A stretch of DNA of 64,000 bases. Origin: Spirochaetaceae bacterium. Lineage in GTDB: Bacteria; Spirochaetota; Spirochaetia; Treponematales; Rectinemataceae. The notes under the pieces were generated by a model. That model saw only the letters and a program-made list of their open reading frames with translations, ran no database searches and had not been told where the DNA came from. The stretch is taken from positions 1-64,000 of the forward strand of contig JANYKC010000039.1 of the NCBI GenBank assembly GCA_025358255.1. Reading direction: 5' to 3'. Position numbers and translations under genes: made by a program. This document shows, one piece after another, positions 43,317 to 51,905 of this stretch; positions within the stretch are counted from its first letter, which is position 1, and each line of letters begins with the position of its first letter.

Positions 43317-44703
43317 GCGCGGATGCGTCGTCATCGGCGGCGGTCCGGCAGGGATGGCCGCGGCCATCGCCCTCCACAGGCTCGGCGTCAGGGACCTCCT
43401 CATCCTCGAACGCAATGACCGGCTGGGCGGCATCCTCGACCAGTGCATCCATGTCGGCTTCGGCCTTTCCTGGTACGGCGAGGACCTGACGGGTCCCGAA
43501 TACGCCTCCCGGCTCGCGGCACAGGTCGCGGACCTGGGGATAGAGACCTTCCTTGGCACCATGGTCCTCGACGTCGCAAGGCCCCGCATCATCCGGGCGA
43601 TGTCAGCCTCCAGGGGCCTGTTGGAGATCGAGGCGGCCGCACTGGTCGTGGCGACCGGTTGCCGGGAGAGGACACGGGAAAACCTGGAGATCCCTGGGAC
43701 AAGGCCGGCGGGGGTGTTCACCGCGGGCCAGGCCCAGAACCTTGTCAACTCGGGTGGCCGGCGCCTCGGGCACAAGGTCATCATCCAGGGCTCGGGCGAC
43801 ATCGGACTCATCATGGCAAGGCGCCTTTCGATCGAGGGCTGCGAGGTCGCCGCCGTCTACGAAAGGCTGCCCTGGCTCTCCGGCCTCATCCGCAACAAGG
43901 TCCAGTGCCTCGACCACTTCGGCATCCCCCTCCACTTCCGGACCCAGATCAGCGAGATCACGGGCAGGCACCGCGTCGAGGGAGTCTGGGTCGAAAGGCT
44001 CGACGAGGACCTCCGCCCCATTCCCGGCACGGCCCGATACCGCGACTGCGACACGGTGCTTTTTTCCGTCGGGCTCATACCCGAAGTGGACATACTGAAA
44101 GGAAGCGGAATCGCTCCGGGGAAGGGCGGCGCGGTGGAGGTCAACTCCTCCTTCGAGACCGGGGAGGAAGGCATCTTCATCGCCGGGAACGCCCTCCACA
44201 TCCACGACCTGGCCGACAAGGCCTCCCAGGAAGGGGAAGCGGTGGCCGCCCATGTCGCCTCCTTCCTGAAGGCACCCCGGGAGCATCGCGCCTCCACCCG
44301 CTCGACCCCGCCCTACGAGCCTCCCGAGGCGGACCGTTCGAAGGACGAAACCTTCTTTGAGACCCTCACGCGCAGCGGCAAGGTCGTCTGCATCGTCTGC
44401 CCACGGGGCTGCCTTGTCTCGGAGACGGAGGCCAGCTGCCCCCGAGGCGCGGCCTATTTCCGCCAGTCGCGGCTCGGCTTCGCCCAGATCCTCACAACTA
44501 CAATCAAATTGCCCGGCGCGGCCGGCGGCCGCCGCCTGCCCTTGCGCTCCCTCGACCCGGTCGCGACCGGGGAGATCGGCGAGGCCAGGGCGGCGCTGGC
44601 CAGGGCGACAGCCCGGGCGGAGGGCACAATGGCGATCAAGCTGGGGGACAGGGAAGTCCGTTTCCGATCATGCGCCCGGGAGCCCGGGCCGCCGGCAAGA
44701 TGA
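43306..44703 (+). CDS. FAD/NAD(P) oxidoreductase fused to DUF1667
   Basis: A 465-residue fusion. Residues 1-320 form a pyridine nucleotide-disulfide type oxidoreductase (VIGGGPAGMAAAIAL, GGILDQCIHVGFGL, VATGCRERTRENL, IQGSGDIGLIMARRL, then GIFIAGNALHIHDL). From about residue 355 a DUF1667 domain follows, with VVCIVCPRGC and SCPRGAAYF, four Cys of a probable metal or Fe-S site. In most genomes DUF1667 is a separate small gene after the GlpA- and GlpB-like pair; here it is joined. An electron transfer role with the upstream protein is inferred. Confidence 0.82.
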   Translation: MRLERGCVVIGGGPAGMAAAIALHRLGVRDLLILERNDRLGGILDQCIHVGFGLSWYGEDLTGPEYASRLAAQVADLGIETFLGTMVLDVARPRIIRAMSASRGLLEIEAAALVVATGCRERTRENLEIPGTRPAGVFTAGQAQNLVNSGGRRLGHKVIIQGSGDIGLIMARRLSIEGCEVAAVYERLPWLSGLIRNKVQCLDHFGIPLHFRTQISEITGRHRVEGVWVERLDEDLRPIPGTARYRDCDTVLFSVGLIPEVDILKGSGIAPGKGGAVEVNSSFETGEEGIFIAGNALHIHDLADKASQEGEAVAAHVASFLKAPREHRASTRSTPPYEPPEADRSKDETFFETLTRSGKVVCIVCPRGCLVSETEASCPRGAAYFRQSRLGFAQILTTTIKLPGAAGGRRLPLRSLDPVATGEIGEARAALARATARAEGTMAIKLGDREVRFRSCAREPGPPAR

Positions 44704-44704
44704 C

Positions 44705-45181
44705 ATGGACATCCTGGCGGATCTCGGCCTCGAGGAAGGGAGCCTGGTCCTCGTGGATACCGCCCCGCTCGCCTACCTGACCGATGACGGGAGCGGACAC
44801 CGCGGCAAGGTGGCCGCTGCCTTCCTCGAGGCGGCCGCGGGCGGCAGGATCAGGCTCACGGCGTCAGCCCTCGTCTGGACCGAACTTCTCACCCGCCCCC
44901 TCGCCCGTGGGGACGGGCCGGCCGCCGAAAGGATCCGTCGCCTCCTCTCGGACTCGAGGACCATCGTGCTGGCCCCCTTCGAGGTGGCGATAGCCGAGGA
45001 GGCGGCCATCCTCATGGCGACGCGGAAAGTCCTGGCCATGGCGGACGCCCTGCACCTGGCCACGGCCATCGTCCTCAGGGCCGACGCGGTCCTGACCAAC
45101 GACTCGGCCTGGCAGGAAGCCGGGTTTCCCTTCAGGGTCCTCCTGGTGGACGAGCTCGCCTTTTATTTCGACGAGGACTAG
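44705..45181 (+). CDS. PIN-domain protein (VapC-like)
   Basis: A 158-residue PIN domain. The acidic residues of the nuclease site are visible: D in [11 protein letters not shown] (about residue 18), E in WTELLTRP near residue 59, D in [10 protein letters not shown] near residue 115 and D in LTNDSAWQ near residue 134. Most such proteins are VapC toxins that cleave tRNA or rRNA, but no antitoxin gene is adjacent: the gene starts 1 nt after the oxidoreductase stop, as part of its operon. It ends 4 nt inside the convergent chemoreceptor gene. A non-toxin role is possible. Confidence 0.78.
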   Translation: MDILADLGLEEGSLVLVDTAPLAYLTDDGSGHRGKVAAAFLEAAAGGRIRLTASALVWTELLTRPLARGDGPAAERIRRLLSDSRTIVLAPFEVAIAEEAAILMATRKVLAMADALHLATAIVLRADAVLTNDSAWQEAGFPFRVLLVDELAFYFDED

Positions 45182-47199
45182 AACTCCTCGAAATCCTCGT
45201 CGTTCGGACCACCGGTTTTCCCAGGCAAGGCAATGGACCTGCTTCTCGCGACGTCCTTCCGAGGCGCATCTCGTGCAGGCGCATCGCCCACGCGCGCATC
45301 GCGCAATGGCGCGGCTTTCTTCGGCGCTCCCCGTGGAGGCAGCCGCTTTTCCCGGGTTTGGGCTTGGGCTTTTTCCGCACCGGTCGCCTCGATCCTGAAA
45401 TAGCCCACGGAATCCCGCAGGGTCTGGGCCTGCGCCGCCAATTCCTCGGCCGTGCTGGCCAGCTCTTCGGAAACCGAGGCGTTCTGCTGGACCACGATGT
45501 CCATCTGCGTCACGCCCTTGGCGATCTGCTGCGCGCCGGTGGACTGCTCCGATGACGCGGCGGCGATCTCCTGGATGAGCTCGGCGGTCTTCTTTATGTC
45601 GGGGACCAGCTCCTCCAGCTTGGTGCCCGCTTCCGCGGCGACGCGCACGCTGTTCCTGGAGAGCTCGTTGATCTCGCCGGCGGCCTTGGCGGAGCGTTCG
45701 GCGAGCTTGCGGACCTCGCTGGCGACCACGGCGAAACCCTTTCCCGCCTCGCCCGCGCGGGCTGCCTCGATCGCCGCATTGAGGGCCAGGAGGTTGGTCT
45801 GCCGGGAAATCTCCTCGATGATCGAGATCTTCCCGGCGATGTCCTTCATGCTCGCCACCGTCTGGGACACGGAATTGCCCGAGAGCTCCGCGTTCTGGGC
45901 GACGCGGCGGGCAAGGCCGTCGGCCTGGCCGGTGTTGTCCGCGTTCTGCCTGATGGTCGAGGCCAGCTCCTCCACGGAGGCGGAGAGCTCCTCGATGCTT
46001 GCTGCCTGCTCGTTGGAGCCCTGGGCCAAGCCCTGGGCCGTCGTGGAAACCTCGTGCGATCCCTGGGAGACCTGGAGGGAAGAGGCCGCGATATTGGCGA
46101 CTATCGAGGAAAGGCCCAGCTGGAGTTGCCTGACCGAGCGCCCCAGGTCTCCAAGCTCGTCTGTGCGCCCCTGGAGCTTTTCGAAGCCGCCTGCATCCAT
46201 GCCGGTGAGCATCAGGTCGCCTTTTTCGAGCTTGCCCATGGCCACGACGACCAGGCCGACCGGCTTGGCGATCGATCTGGCCAGGAAGACGGAAAGGACA
46301 ACCGCCATGACAAGGCCGATGGCAAGGAGGATGACCAGAAGGACATTGAGGGAGGTGACCGTCGCTTCGGCTTCGGCCTTGGCGATGCTGAGTCCCAAGG
46401 TCCAGCCGGGGCTGTTCGGGACACGGGACCAGTAGGAGACCACCAGGGTCTTGTCCTGTTTCGCGTAGGAACCCGAGCCGTTCTCCTCTTTTTGCATCCG
46501 CTTGGCTACGACATCCAGGCCCTTGAAGCCCCCCTTGTCGGCGTCGGTAGCATTGAGCTTCATGAGCACGGTATCCAAGGGGTGGGCGATGAAGAGGCCG
46601 GAGGCGTCAACGACCCAACCGTAACCCGTAGCGCCGAGCTTGATAGCGCCGGTGATGTCGCTCAGGGACGACACCTGCATCTCAAAACCGACCATGGCGC
46701 GGGTCTTTCCGTCGTTGCCCTTGACCGCCTTGGCAAGGATGATGGCCGGTTTCCCCGAGGCTTTCGAGATGACAGCATCGGAAACGAAAAAGTCCTTTCC
46801 GTTCCCGAATATCTCCTTGAAATAGGCCCTTTCCTTGACATCGACGTAGATGCCTTGCGGCGTCGTGGCCCGGCCATCCGGCCAGGCGAGGAGGACCGTC
46901 GTGATATCGGGACTCACCTTCCCGTCGATGGCGTGTATCACGGCCTCCGCCGAGGCCGGACTTCCCCGCGCGACCTCGTCATTGAGGGATATGACCACGA
47001 GTTCACGGTAATGCGTATCCAGGAGGCGTCCGAGTTCGCTGGCCCTGGCCTTGGCGATCTGCACGTTCTCGGCGGTGACGAGGGCGATTACGTCGCTTTT
47101 CAGCCTGATGCCCACGATTGCAAGCACCGCGCTGAAGAGCAAGGCGACCAGGATGCTGACCAGGGCAGCTATCCTCAAGGTGAGCGACAACCTCTTCAT
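45178..47199 (-). CDS. Methyl-accepting chemotaxis protein with dCACHE sensor
   Basis: A 673-residue chemoreceptor. TM1 is about residues 8-30, a periplasmic dCACHE-type sensor spans about 35-285, TM2 is about 290-315, then a HAMP domain and a long signalling coiled coil. The tip region reads [21 protein letters not shown] with the conserved [21 protein letters not shown]. The C-terminus ends D-F-E-E-F, which fits the xWExF-like pentapeptide tether for CheR/CheB with Phe instead of Trp. AAGGAG precedes the ATG at 47199. The ligand is unknown. Confidence 0.92.
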   Translation of the reverse strand: MKRLSLTLRIAALVSILVALLFSAVLAIVGIRLKSDVIALVTAENVQIAKARASELGRLLDTHYRELVVISLNDEVARGSPASAEAVIHAIDGKVSPDITTVLLAWPDGRATTPQGIYVDVKERAYFKEIFGNGKDFFVSDAVISKASGKPAIILAKAVKGNDGKTRAMVGFEMQVSSLSDITGAIKLGATGYGWVVDASGLFIAHPLDTVLMKLNATDADKGGFKGLDVVAKRMQKEENGSGSYAKQDKTLVVSYWSRVPNSPGWTLGLSIAKAEAEATVTSLNVLLVILLAIGLVMAVVLSVFLARSIAKPVGLVVVAMGKLEKGDLMLTGMDAGGFEKLQGRTDELGDLGRSVRQLQLGLSSIVANIAASSLQVSQGSHEVSTTAQGLAQGSNEQAASIEELSASVEELASTIRQNADNTGQADGLARRVAQNAELSGNSVSQTVASMKDIAGKISIIEEISRQTNLLALNAAIEAARAGEAGKGFAVVASEVRKLAERSAKAAGEINELSRNSVRVAAEAGTKLEELVPDIKKTAELIQEIAAASSEQSTGAQQIAKGVTQMDIVVQQNASVSEELASTAEELAAQAQTLRDSVGYFRIEATGAEKAQAQTREKRLPPRGAPKKAAPLRDARVGDAPARDAPRKDVARSRSIALPGKTGGPNDEDFEEF

Positions 47200-47259
47200 T
47201 TTCACACTCCTTTTCGCACGAATGGATGGAGTTTGAAATGCTTGTTTTTCGCTGCTTGA

Positions 47260-47296
47260 AATATAGCTGTTCTGGAGAGTCCCTGCAAATTTGCAG
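47260..47296 (-). promoter_or_regulatory. Promoter and 14-bp palindrome upstream of the chemoreceptor gene
   Basis: On the minus strand TTGCAG (47283-47288) and TATATT (47260-47265) are 17 nt apart. The -35 lies in a perfect palindrome CTGCAAATTTGCAG (47283-47296), a likely operator. The ymdB stop is 7 nt away. Confidence 0.55.
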
Positions 47297-47302
47297 TGGC
47301 TG

Positions 47303-48091
47303 TCAGGCCAGGACGCGTTCCACGGAAAGGCAGCGCCGCGTCGCCGCATCGACCGTGAACAAGGCGCCGTGGATGGAAGCCGGGCCTTCCGCCGTCTCCA
47401 TCTTGATCGGCATCTGCGTGAGGCTGCGACGTATGCAGATCTCGGTCTTTACCCCGATAACCGAGTCGGAAGGGCCTGTCATGCCGAGATCGGTGATATA
47501 GCCCGAACCTTTGGGGAGGATGCGCTCATCGGCCGTCTGGACATGGGTGTGGGTCCCCGCCAAGGCGGAGACCCTTCCGTCGAGGTAGAGGCCGAGGGCT
47601 TCCTTTTCCTCGTTGGATTCGGCGTGCATGTCCACGAGGATAATGGCTTCCGGCGATCTTGCCCGTATCTGGTCGAGGGCCGCATCGGCTGCCCTGAAGG
47701 GACAATCGATCGCGTAGAGGCCTTCCCGGCCCTGGAGGTTGAGGATAGCCCATTTTGCGCCGCCAGCCTCGACAAAGGCCAGGCCTGTCCCAGGCGCCCC
47801 CAAGGGGTAGTTGGCCGGCCTGAGCAGCCTGGGCTCGCCGTTGAGGAGCTCCGCGGCCCCCTTCTTCTCCCAGACATGGTTGCCGCTCGTCACAATGTGG
47901 ACGCCGGACGCGAAAAGGCTCTTCGTTTCCTCCTCGGTTATCCCGAAGCCGGCGGCGGAGTTCTCCCCGTTGGCCACCACGATATCTATCTTGAGGCGCC
48001 TCACCAGCTCGCCAAGGCCCGCGAAAAGCGCCTTGAGCCCTGGCTCGCCGATCACGTCCCCGAGCATCAAGGCCCGCACCGTATCACCCAT
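47303..48091 (-). CDS. ymdB: YmdB-family metallophosphoesterase
   Basis: A 262-residue calcineurin-like phosphoesterase of the YmdB (TIGR00282) family, a 2',3'-cyclic nucleotide phosphodiesterase. Metal-binding segments are seen as [11 protein letters not shown] (Asp), [23 protein letters not shown] (Asn-His) and LVDMHAES / [10 protein letters not shown] in the C-terminal half. It is downstream of rny in the same orientation, as in Bacillus, although a terminator-like hairpin separates them here. Confidence 0.88.
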   Translation of the reverse strand: MGDTVRALMLGDVIGEPGLKALFAGLGELVRRLKIDIVVANGENSAAGFGITEEETKSLFASGVHIVTSGNHVWEKKGAAELLNGEPRLLRPANYPLGAPGTGLAFVEAGGAKWAILNLQGREGLYAIDCPFRAADAALDQIRARSPEAIILVDMHAESNEEKEALGLYLDGRVSALAGTHTHVQTADERILPKGSGYITDLGMTGPSDSVIGVKTEICIRRSLTQMPIKMETAEGPASIHGALFTVDAATRRCLSVERVLA

Positions 48092-48183
48092 ATCGATAAC
48101 TCCTCACAGACATCTTCATGATTCACCACAGGGGGCACAGGGGGCACAGGGGAAAGATGGGGATCGCCGAGAAAGCATCCTTG

Positions 48184-48214
48184 AAAAAAAGGCCGGCGGC
48201 TGTTAACCGTCGGC
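48184..48214 (-). terminator. Rho-independent terminator after rny
   Basis: On the minus strand GCCGACGG and CCGCCGGC (48207-48214 and 48192-48199) pair with one mismatch around TTAACAG, followed by CTTTTTTT (48184-48190). The 48092-48183 stretch has a short G-rich tandem (GGGGGCACA, twice) and no gene. Confidence 0.65.
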
Positions 48215-48260
48215 ACGTGGGTTGTCGTTCTCGCCGCCTGACGCGCGCGCCGATCACACC

Positions 48261-49787
48261 CTATCGGGCGTATTCCACGATACGGGTCTCGCGGATGATC
48301 GTGACCTTGATGCGGCCGGGATAGCGCAGGTCGCTCTCGATCTTCTTGGCTATGCTCTTGCACAGGTCCTTGGCGCCTTCGTCGGAGACCTGCTCGTTGT
48401 TGACAAGGATCCGGAGCTCGCGCCCGGCCTGGATGGCGTAGGCCTTCTCCACGCCGGAGAAGGACTCGGCGATGTTCTCGAGGTTCTCGAGGCGTTTCAC
48501 ATAGTTGTCGAGGGTCTCCCTGCGGGCGCCAGGGCGGGCCGCCGAGATCGCGTCGGCGATCTGGACGATGACACTCTCCGGACAGGTTGGCTCCACGTCG
48601 TTGTGGTGGGAACCGACCGCGTTGATGACCCTGGGGTCCTCGTTGAGCTTGCGTACGAGCTCCATGCCGAGCTCGGCATGGTTCTGGTCGCCGTCGGTCT
48701 CGATGCCCTTGCCGATGTCGTGGAGGAGGGCGCCGCGCTTGGCGATCTCCCGGCTGATGCCAATCTCGGCGGCGAGCATGCCGGCGATGACCGCCACTTC
48801 CTTCGAGTGGGCCAGCACGTTCTGGCCGTAGCTCGTGCGGTAGTGGAGGCGGCCGAGGGCCTTGATGAGCTCAGGGGCCATGTTGTGGAGGCCAAGGTCA
48901 AAGACGACTTTCTCGCCCTCTTCATAGATCTTCTGGGCGATCTCGCGGGTGACCTTCTGGACGACTTCCTCGATCCTGGCGGGGTGAATGCGCCCGTCGG
49001 CGATGAGGCGTTCGAGGGAAACCCGGGCTATCTCGCGGCGCACGGGGTCGAAGCAGGAGATGACCACGGCTTCCGGGGTGTCGTCGATGATCACATCGAC
49101 CCCGGTCAGCGTCTCGAGGGTCCTGATGTTCCGGCCCTCGCGGCCGATGATACGGCCCTTCATCTCGTCCGAAGGAAGGCTTACGGAGGTGACCGTGACT
49201 TCGGTCGTCACTTCCGTGGCCAGGCGCTGGATCGTCGTGACGAGGATGTCCCTCGCCTTCTTGTCCCCGGCCACCTGGGCTTCCTGCTCTATCTTGTTGA
49301 TCGTGATCTGGGCATCATGGCGGGCCTCGTTCTCGAGTCCCTGGATGATGAGTTTCTTCGCCTCCTCGGCGGTCAGGCCGGAGATGCGCTCAAGTTCCTG
49401 ACGGTAGCGCTCTTCCTGCCCCGCGAGGAATTCCTCTTTCTCCCCGACGCCTTTCTCCCTCACCAGGACGGTTTCTTCCTGTTTGTCGAGGGTTATGACC
49501 TTTTTGTCGAGGTTCTCTTCCTTTTGCATGACCCGCCGCTCGTAGCGCTGAAGCTCCGCCCGGCGATCCCTGTTTTCCCGCTCTTGCTGGTTACGTTCCC
49601 GAATGAGCTGATCTTTCGCCTCTACCAGGATCTCTTTCTTTTGTGCCTCGGCCTCTTTGACCGCGTCCTGCTTAATCCGCTCTGCCTTTTGTTCGGCTGC
49701 GGTGAGTTGAAATCTGGCATAAAGCCAGCGGATCATCCATCCAAGAATCAGACCAGCAAGAGGAAGGGCTATATACCATACAGCCAT
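48261..49787 (-). CDS. rny: Ribonuclease Y
   Basis: A 508-residue endoribonuclease that starts mRNA decay. The N-terminal membrane anchor is about residues 2-20, followed by a long Glu/Lys/Gln coiled coil to about residue 180. The KH domain has GRIIGREGRNIRTLE (about residue 212) and the HD domain has the metal pair in ALLHDIGKGIETDGDQNHAELG near residue 355. A GGAGGAAT site precedes the ATG. Length and order match the family well. Confidence 0.95.
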   Translation of the reverse strand: MAVWYIALPLAGLILGWMIRWLYARFQLTAAEQKAERIKQDAVKEAEAQKKEILVEAKDQLIRERNQQERENRDRRAELQRYERRVMQKEENLDKKVITLDKQEETVLVREKGVGEKEEFLAGQEERYRQELERISGLTAEEAKKLIIQGLENEARHDAQITINKIEQEAQVAGDKKARDILVTTIQRLATEVTTEVTVTSVSLPSDEMKGRIIGREGRNIRTLETLTGVDVIIDDTPEAVVISCFDPVRREIARVSLERLIADGRIHPARIEEVVQKVTREIAQKIYEEGEKVVFDLGLHNMAPELIKALGRLHYRTSYGQNVLAHSKEVAVIAGMLAAEIGISREIAKRGALLHDIGKGIETDGDQNHAELGMELVRKLNEDPRVINAVGSHHNDVEPTCPESVIVQIADAISAARPGARRETLDNYVKRLENLENIAESFSGVEKAYAIQAGRELRILVNNEQVSDEGAKDLCKSIAKKIESDLRYPGRIKVTIIRETRIVEYAR

Positions 49788-49826
49788 CTTGATTCCTCCT
49801 GCCCAAACATCAAAGGGTCCGCCTCG

Positions 49827-49854
49827 ATTATACGGATGGGGGGGGCTTTGTCAA
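49827..49854 (-). promoter_or_regulatory. Promoter of rny
   Basis: TTGACA (49849-49854) and TATAAT (49827-49832) are both full consensus on the minus strand with a 16-nt spacer containing eight consecutive C on that strand. The leader would be about 30 nt and includes GGAGGA. Confidence 0.75.
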
Positions 49855-49890
49855 GGTTTTAGGAAAAGCCTTGCTTTCAATATAATTACG

Positions 49891-49919
49891 TTGACGCCCC
49901 GCCGGACGCTTGCTATAGT
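49891..49919 (+). promoter_or_regulatory. Promoter facing the RRM gene
   Basis: TTGACG (49891-49896) and TATAGT (49914-49919) are 17 nt apart. The predicted start is near 49926, about 350 nt before the RRM ATG, so the transcript has a long leader or makes a small RNA first. Confidence 0.7.
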
Positions 49920-49925
49920 TATTTC

Positions 49926-50070
49926 TGGAGTCCTGAATAGGATTTCGCGAATATTTAGGAGGGCTGAACTCATCTTTTCTTGTTTTTTTGAAGTGGAAAA
50001 CAGGGTCCGCAACATCGTCCGTACCTACACGGGGAAGAGCATCAGCCCGGCGGTCGGGCCGATTTTTTCT
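49926..50070 (+). ncRNA. Candidate small RNA or attenuated leader upstream of the RRM gene
   Basis: Between the promoter and the RRM gene, GCCCG (50045-50049) and CGGGC (50055-50059) form a short hairpin followed by six T (50063-50068), which could end a transcript of about 145 nt. The segment has AGGAGGG at about 49960 but no ATG start. A second strong hairpin (CGTTCGCC/GGCGAACG, 50204-50222) lies closer to the gene. No known RNA family is recognised; SRP, tmRNA and RNase P cores are not seen. Confidence 0.35.
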
Positions 50071-50203
50071 CACGGTTATCGAACAGAAGGTAAAGAAAGA
50101 GCCGATCTCCTTCCAACCTCGCCCGTTTTCACCCCCTTCAAGACATCTGGAATCCATGGACAACTCTCCGGGTCTCCGCTGTACGTCCGCGCCACCGCGG
50201 GCG

Positions 50204-50222
50204 CGTTCGCCTTGGGCGAACG
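50204..50222 (+). other. Stem-loop in the RRM leader
   Basis: CGTTCGCC and GGCGAACG form an 8-bp perfect stem with a 3-nt loop, 50 nt before the RRM start. It may be an autoregulatory RNA element for the RNA-binding protein, which is an inference from position only. Confidence 0.4.
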
Positions 50223-50273
50223 GATTCGGCCGTAGGCGTTTCACGTCGCCGGGCCAATTACGAGGTTTTTCGA

Positions 50274-50564
50274 ATGTCCAAGAAGGTTTACGTCGGCAAC
50301 ATGAACTACGGCACCGCTGAGAATATGCTCAGGGATCTTTTCGCTCAATACGGCGAGGTCACCTCAGTGAACATCATCGTCGACCGCTACACCGGCAAGG
50401 CCAAGGGTTTCGGTTTCGTCGAGATGGCCACTGAAGAGGAATCCCGCGCCGCAATTGAAGCCCTCAACGGTTTCGAGTTCATGGGCCGGCAGCTTCGTGT
50501 GAACGAAGCCGAGGACAAGCCCCGTCGCGACGGATTCCGTTCGAACGGACCCCGTCGCTTCTAG
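50274..50564 (+). CDS. Single-RRM RNA-binding protein
   Basis: A 96-residue RNA recognition motif protein. RNP2 is VYVGNMNYG (about residue 5) and RNP1 is KAKGFGFVEM (about residue 42), with the usual aromatic residues for base stacking. A short Arg-rich tail (DKPRRDGFRSNGPRRF) follows. Similar small RRM proteins are common in spirochaetes, cyanobacteria and some Bacteroidetes, often cold-induced. A GAGG site is 7 nt before the ATG. Its own promoter is far upstream. Confidence 0.93.
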   Translation: MSKKVYVGNMNYGTAENMLRDLFAQYGEVTSVNIIVDRYTGKAKGFGFVEMATEEESRAAIEALNGFEFMGRQLRVNEAEDKPRRDGFRSNGPRRF

Positions 50565-50587
50565 CCCGGGATGGCCCGCGCCGTGGG

Positions 50588-50623
50588 CCTTGGTCGGACC
50601 GGCCTTGCCGGTGAGGACCAAGG
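50588..50623 (+). other. Structured 3' region after the RRM gene
   Basis: CCTTGGTC (50588-50595) pairs with GACCAAGG (50616-50623), and an inner CCGGC/GCCGG hairpin (50599-50611) lies within. There is no T-run; it may stabilise the RRM mRNA 3' end. Confidence 0.35.
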
Positions 50624-50669
50624 AGGCGTCCTGCGGAGCGAGCGATCCACATATGGTTCAAATCACAGG

Positions 50670-50704
50670 CCGCGCGTGACCGCCGCGCGGTCGATTTATT
50701 TTAA
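50670..50704 (+). terminator. Terminator of the RRM gene
   Basis: CCGCGCG (50670-50676) pairs with CGCGCGG (50684-50690), followed by TCGATTTATTTTA. It overlaps the stop codon of the convergent pseudouridine synthase gene, so it may also serve that strand weakly. Confidence 0.6.
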
Positions 50705-51778
50705 AATGGCCTTTCCGAAACGTTTTTCCAGCCAGTCGAGCAGGCGCCGGAAGCGCTCCGGGATGGGAGCTTTGAAAAGGTCGGCCTCGGTCTTGCCGGG
50801 CAGGAGGATCCGAAGCCTCCAGGCATGGAGCATGAGGGTAGCGCCCGGGATTGCGGCGTCTGCCTTGCCATAGATCGGATCGCCCAGGATCGGCGCGCCG
50901 ATGCCCGCCAGATGGACCCGAAGCTGGTGGGTCCGCCCGGTCCTGGGCCTTAGGGAGACCAAGGCGTAGTCGCCATAGTGGGCAAGGACACGATAATCGG
51001 TTATCGCCACCTTGCCGGCTGAAGGATCGGCGGCCGCTTCGACGGCGGCAAAACGCTTGCGGTTGCGCTTGTCGCGAGCGAGGCGGTTTTCGATCCGGCC
51101 GGCCGCGGGCGAAGGAAGGCCCTTGGTGATGGCCAGGTATTCCTTTTTGGCTTGCCTTTGCTTGAACTGGTCGGCAAGGAAGGCCTGGGATCCCGCATCC
51201 TTGGCGGCAATGATGATGCCGGAGGTATCCTTGTCGAGCCGATGCACGATCCCGGCGCGAGGCAAGCTCGCGGCGCGAGGCAGGCTCGCGGCGCGAGGCA
51301 AGCTCGAGCTTTGCTCAAGGCTCGCAGCATCCGCGGCGACAAGGCGCCCGAGAAGGGCGTTGGCAAAAGTGCCGCGAAAGTTGCCATGGCCGGGATGGGT
51401 GACCATGCCTTGGGCCTTGTCCACGACAATGACCCTCTCGTCCTCGTAGAGGACCGACAGCGGAAGATCCTCGGGGACAAGGGCAGAGGAGGGCTCGGCA
51501 AGCCACTCCACGACCAGCGCCTCCCCTCCCTTCAGGAGGACGGAAAGCTTGGCAGGCTTGCCATTTATCATGACATGCGCGTCCCGAGCCTTGATCTGGG
51601 ACCGGGATAGGATGCCCAGCTTCTGGGCAATATAGAGATCGGCGCGAAGTTCCTCGCCCGGGGCGACACGGCATTCGTGCCTTCGTGCTTCGCCTCCTGG
51701 GGCAATGCCGCGGCCATCAACGATTCCCTTGCTTTTCCGGCCTTTTCCCATTCCCAAGGCTTCCTTCCCCTCGTGCAT
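50696..51778 (-). CDS. RluD-family pseudouridine synthase
   Basis: A 360-residue RluA/RluD-type enzyme. It has an N-terminal S4-like RNA-binding domain (LRADLYIAQKLG ... RSQIKARDAHVMINGK) and the catalytic Asp in HRLDKDTSGIIIAAK (about residue 180). The C-terminal GRTHQLRVHL motif is near residue 300. It would modify U in 23S rRNA or tRNA; the precise target is not assigned. The start at 51778 has AAGGGA; in-frame ATGs at 51796 and 51751 are alternatives. A tandem A-S-L-P-R-A repeat precedes the catalytic loop. Confidence 0.88.
   Translation of the reverse strand: MHEGKEALGMGKGRKSKGIVDGRGIAPGGEARRHECRVAPGEELRADLYIAQKLGILSRSQIKARDAHVMINGKPAKLSVLLKGGEALVVEWLAEPSSALVPEDLPLSVLYEDERVIVVDKAQGMVTHPGHGNFRGTFANALLGRLVAADAASLEQSSSLPRAASLPRAASLPRAGIVHRLDKDTSGIIIAAKDAGSQAFLADQFKQRQAKKEYLAITKGLPSPAAGRIENRLARDKRNRKRFAAVEAAADPSAGKVAITDYRVLAHYGDYALVSLRPRTGRTHQLRVHLAGIGAPILGDPIYGKADAAIPGATLMLHAWRLRILLPGKTEADLFKAPIPERFRRLLDWLEKRFGKAILK
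51254..51307 (-). repeat. 18-bp tandem repeat inside the pseudouridine synthase gene
   Basis: Three copies of GGCGCGAGGCAAGCTCGC (second and third with one change each) encode three S-L-P-R-A-type units on the minus strand, just before the conserved PRAGIVHRLDKD segment. The duplicated unit copies the natural LPRA of the protein. Confidence 0.8.
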
Positions 51779-51858
51779 AAGGTCCCTTTGCGCCATCCAT
51801 GCTAGCACGAGGGGAGCCCAAGGAAAAGTCGGCGACCCACCCGGACAAAGCTCCGTCC

Positions 51859-51887
51859 TTGACGACCCGGGAATACTCATCTATCTT
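51859..51887 (+). promoter_or_regulatory. Promoter of the cyclic-nucleotide-binding protein gene
   Basis: TTGACG (51859-51864) and TATCTT (51882-51887) lie 17 nt apart, followed by an AAAAGGAG site 6 nt before the ATG at 51906. Confidence 0.6.
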
Positions 51888-51905
51888 TGCCTAAAAGGAG
51901 ACATC

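Noticed and set aside
49926..50070. SRP RNA, 6S RNA or tmRNA upstream of the RRM gene
   Set aside because: The conserved SRP tetraloop region and the tmRNA tRNA-like ends are not present; no 6S bubble could be traced by eye.
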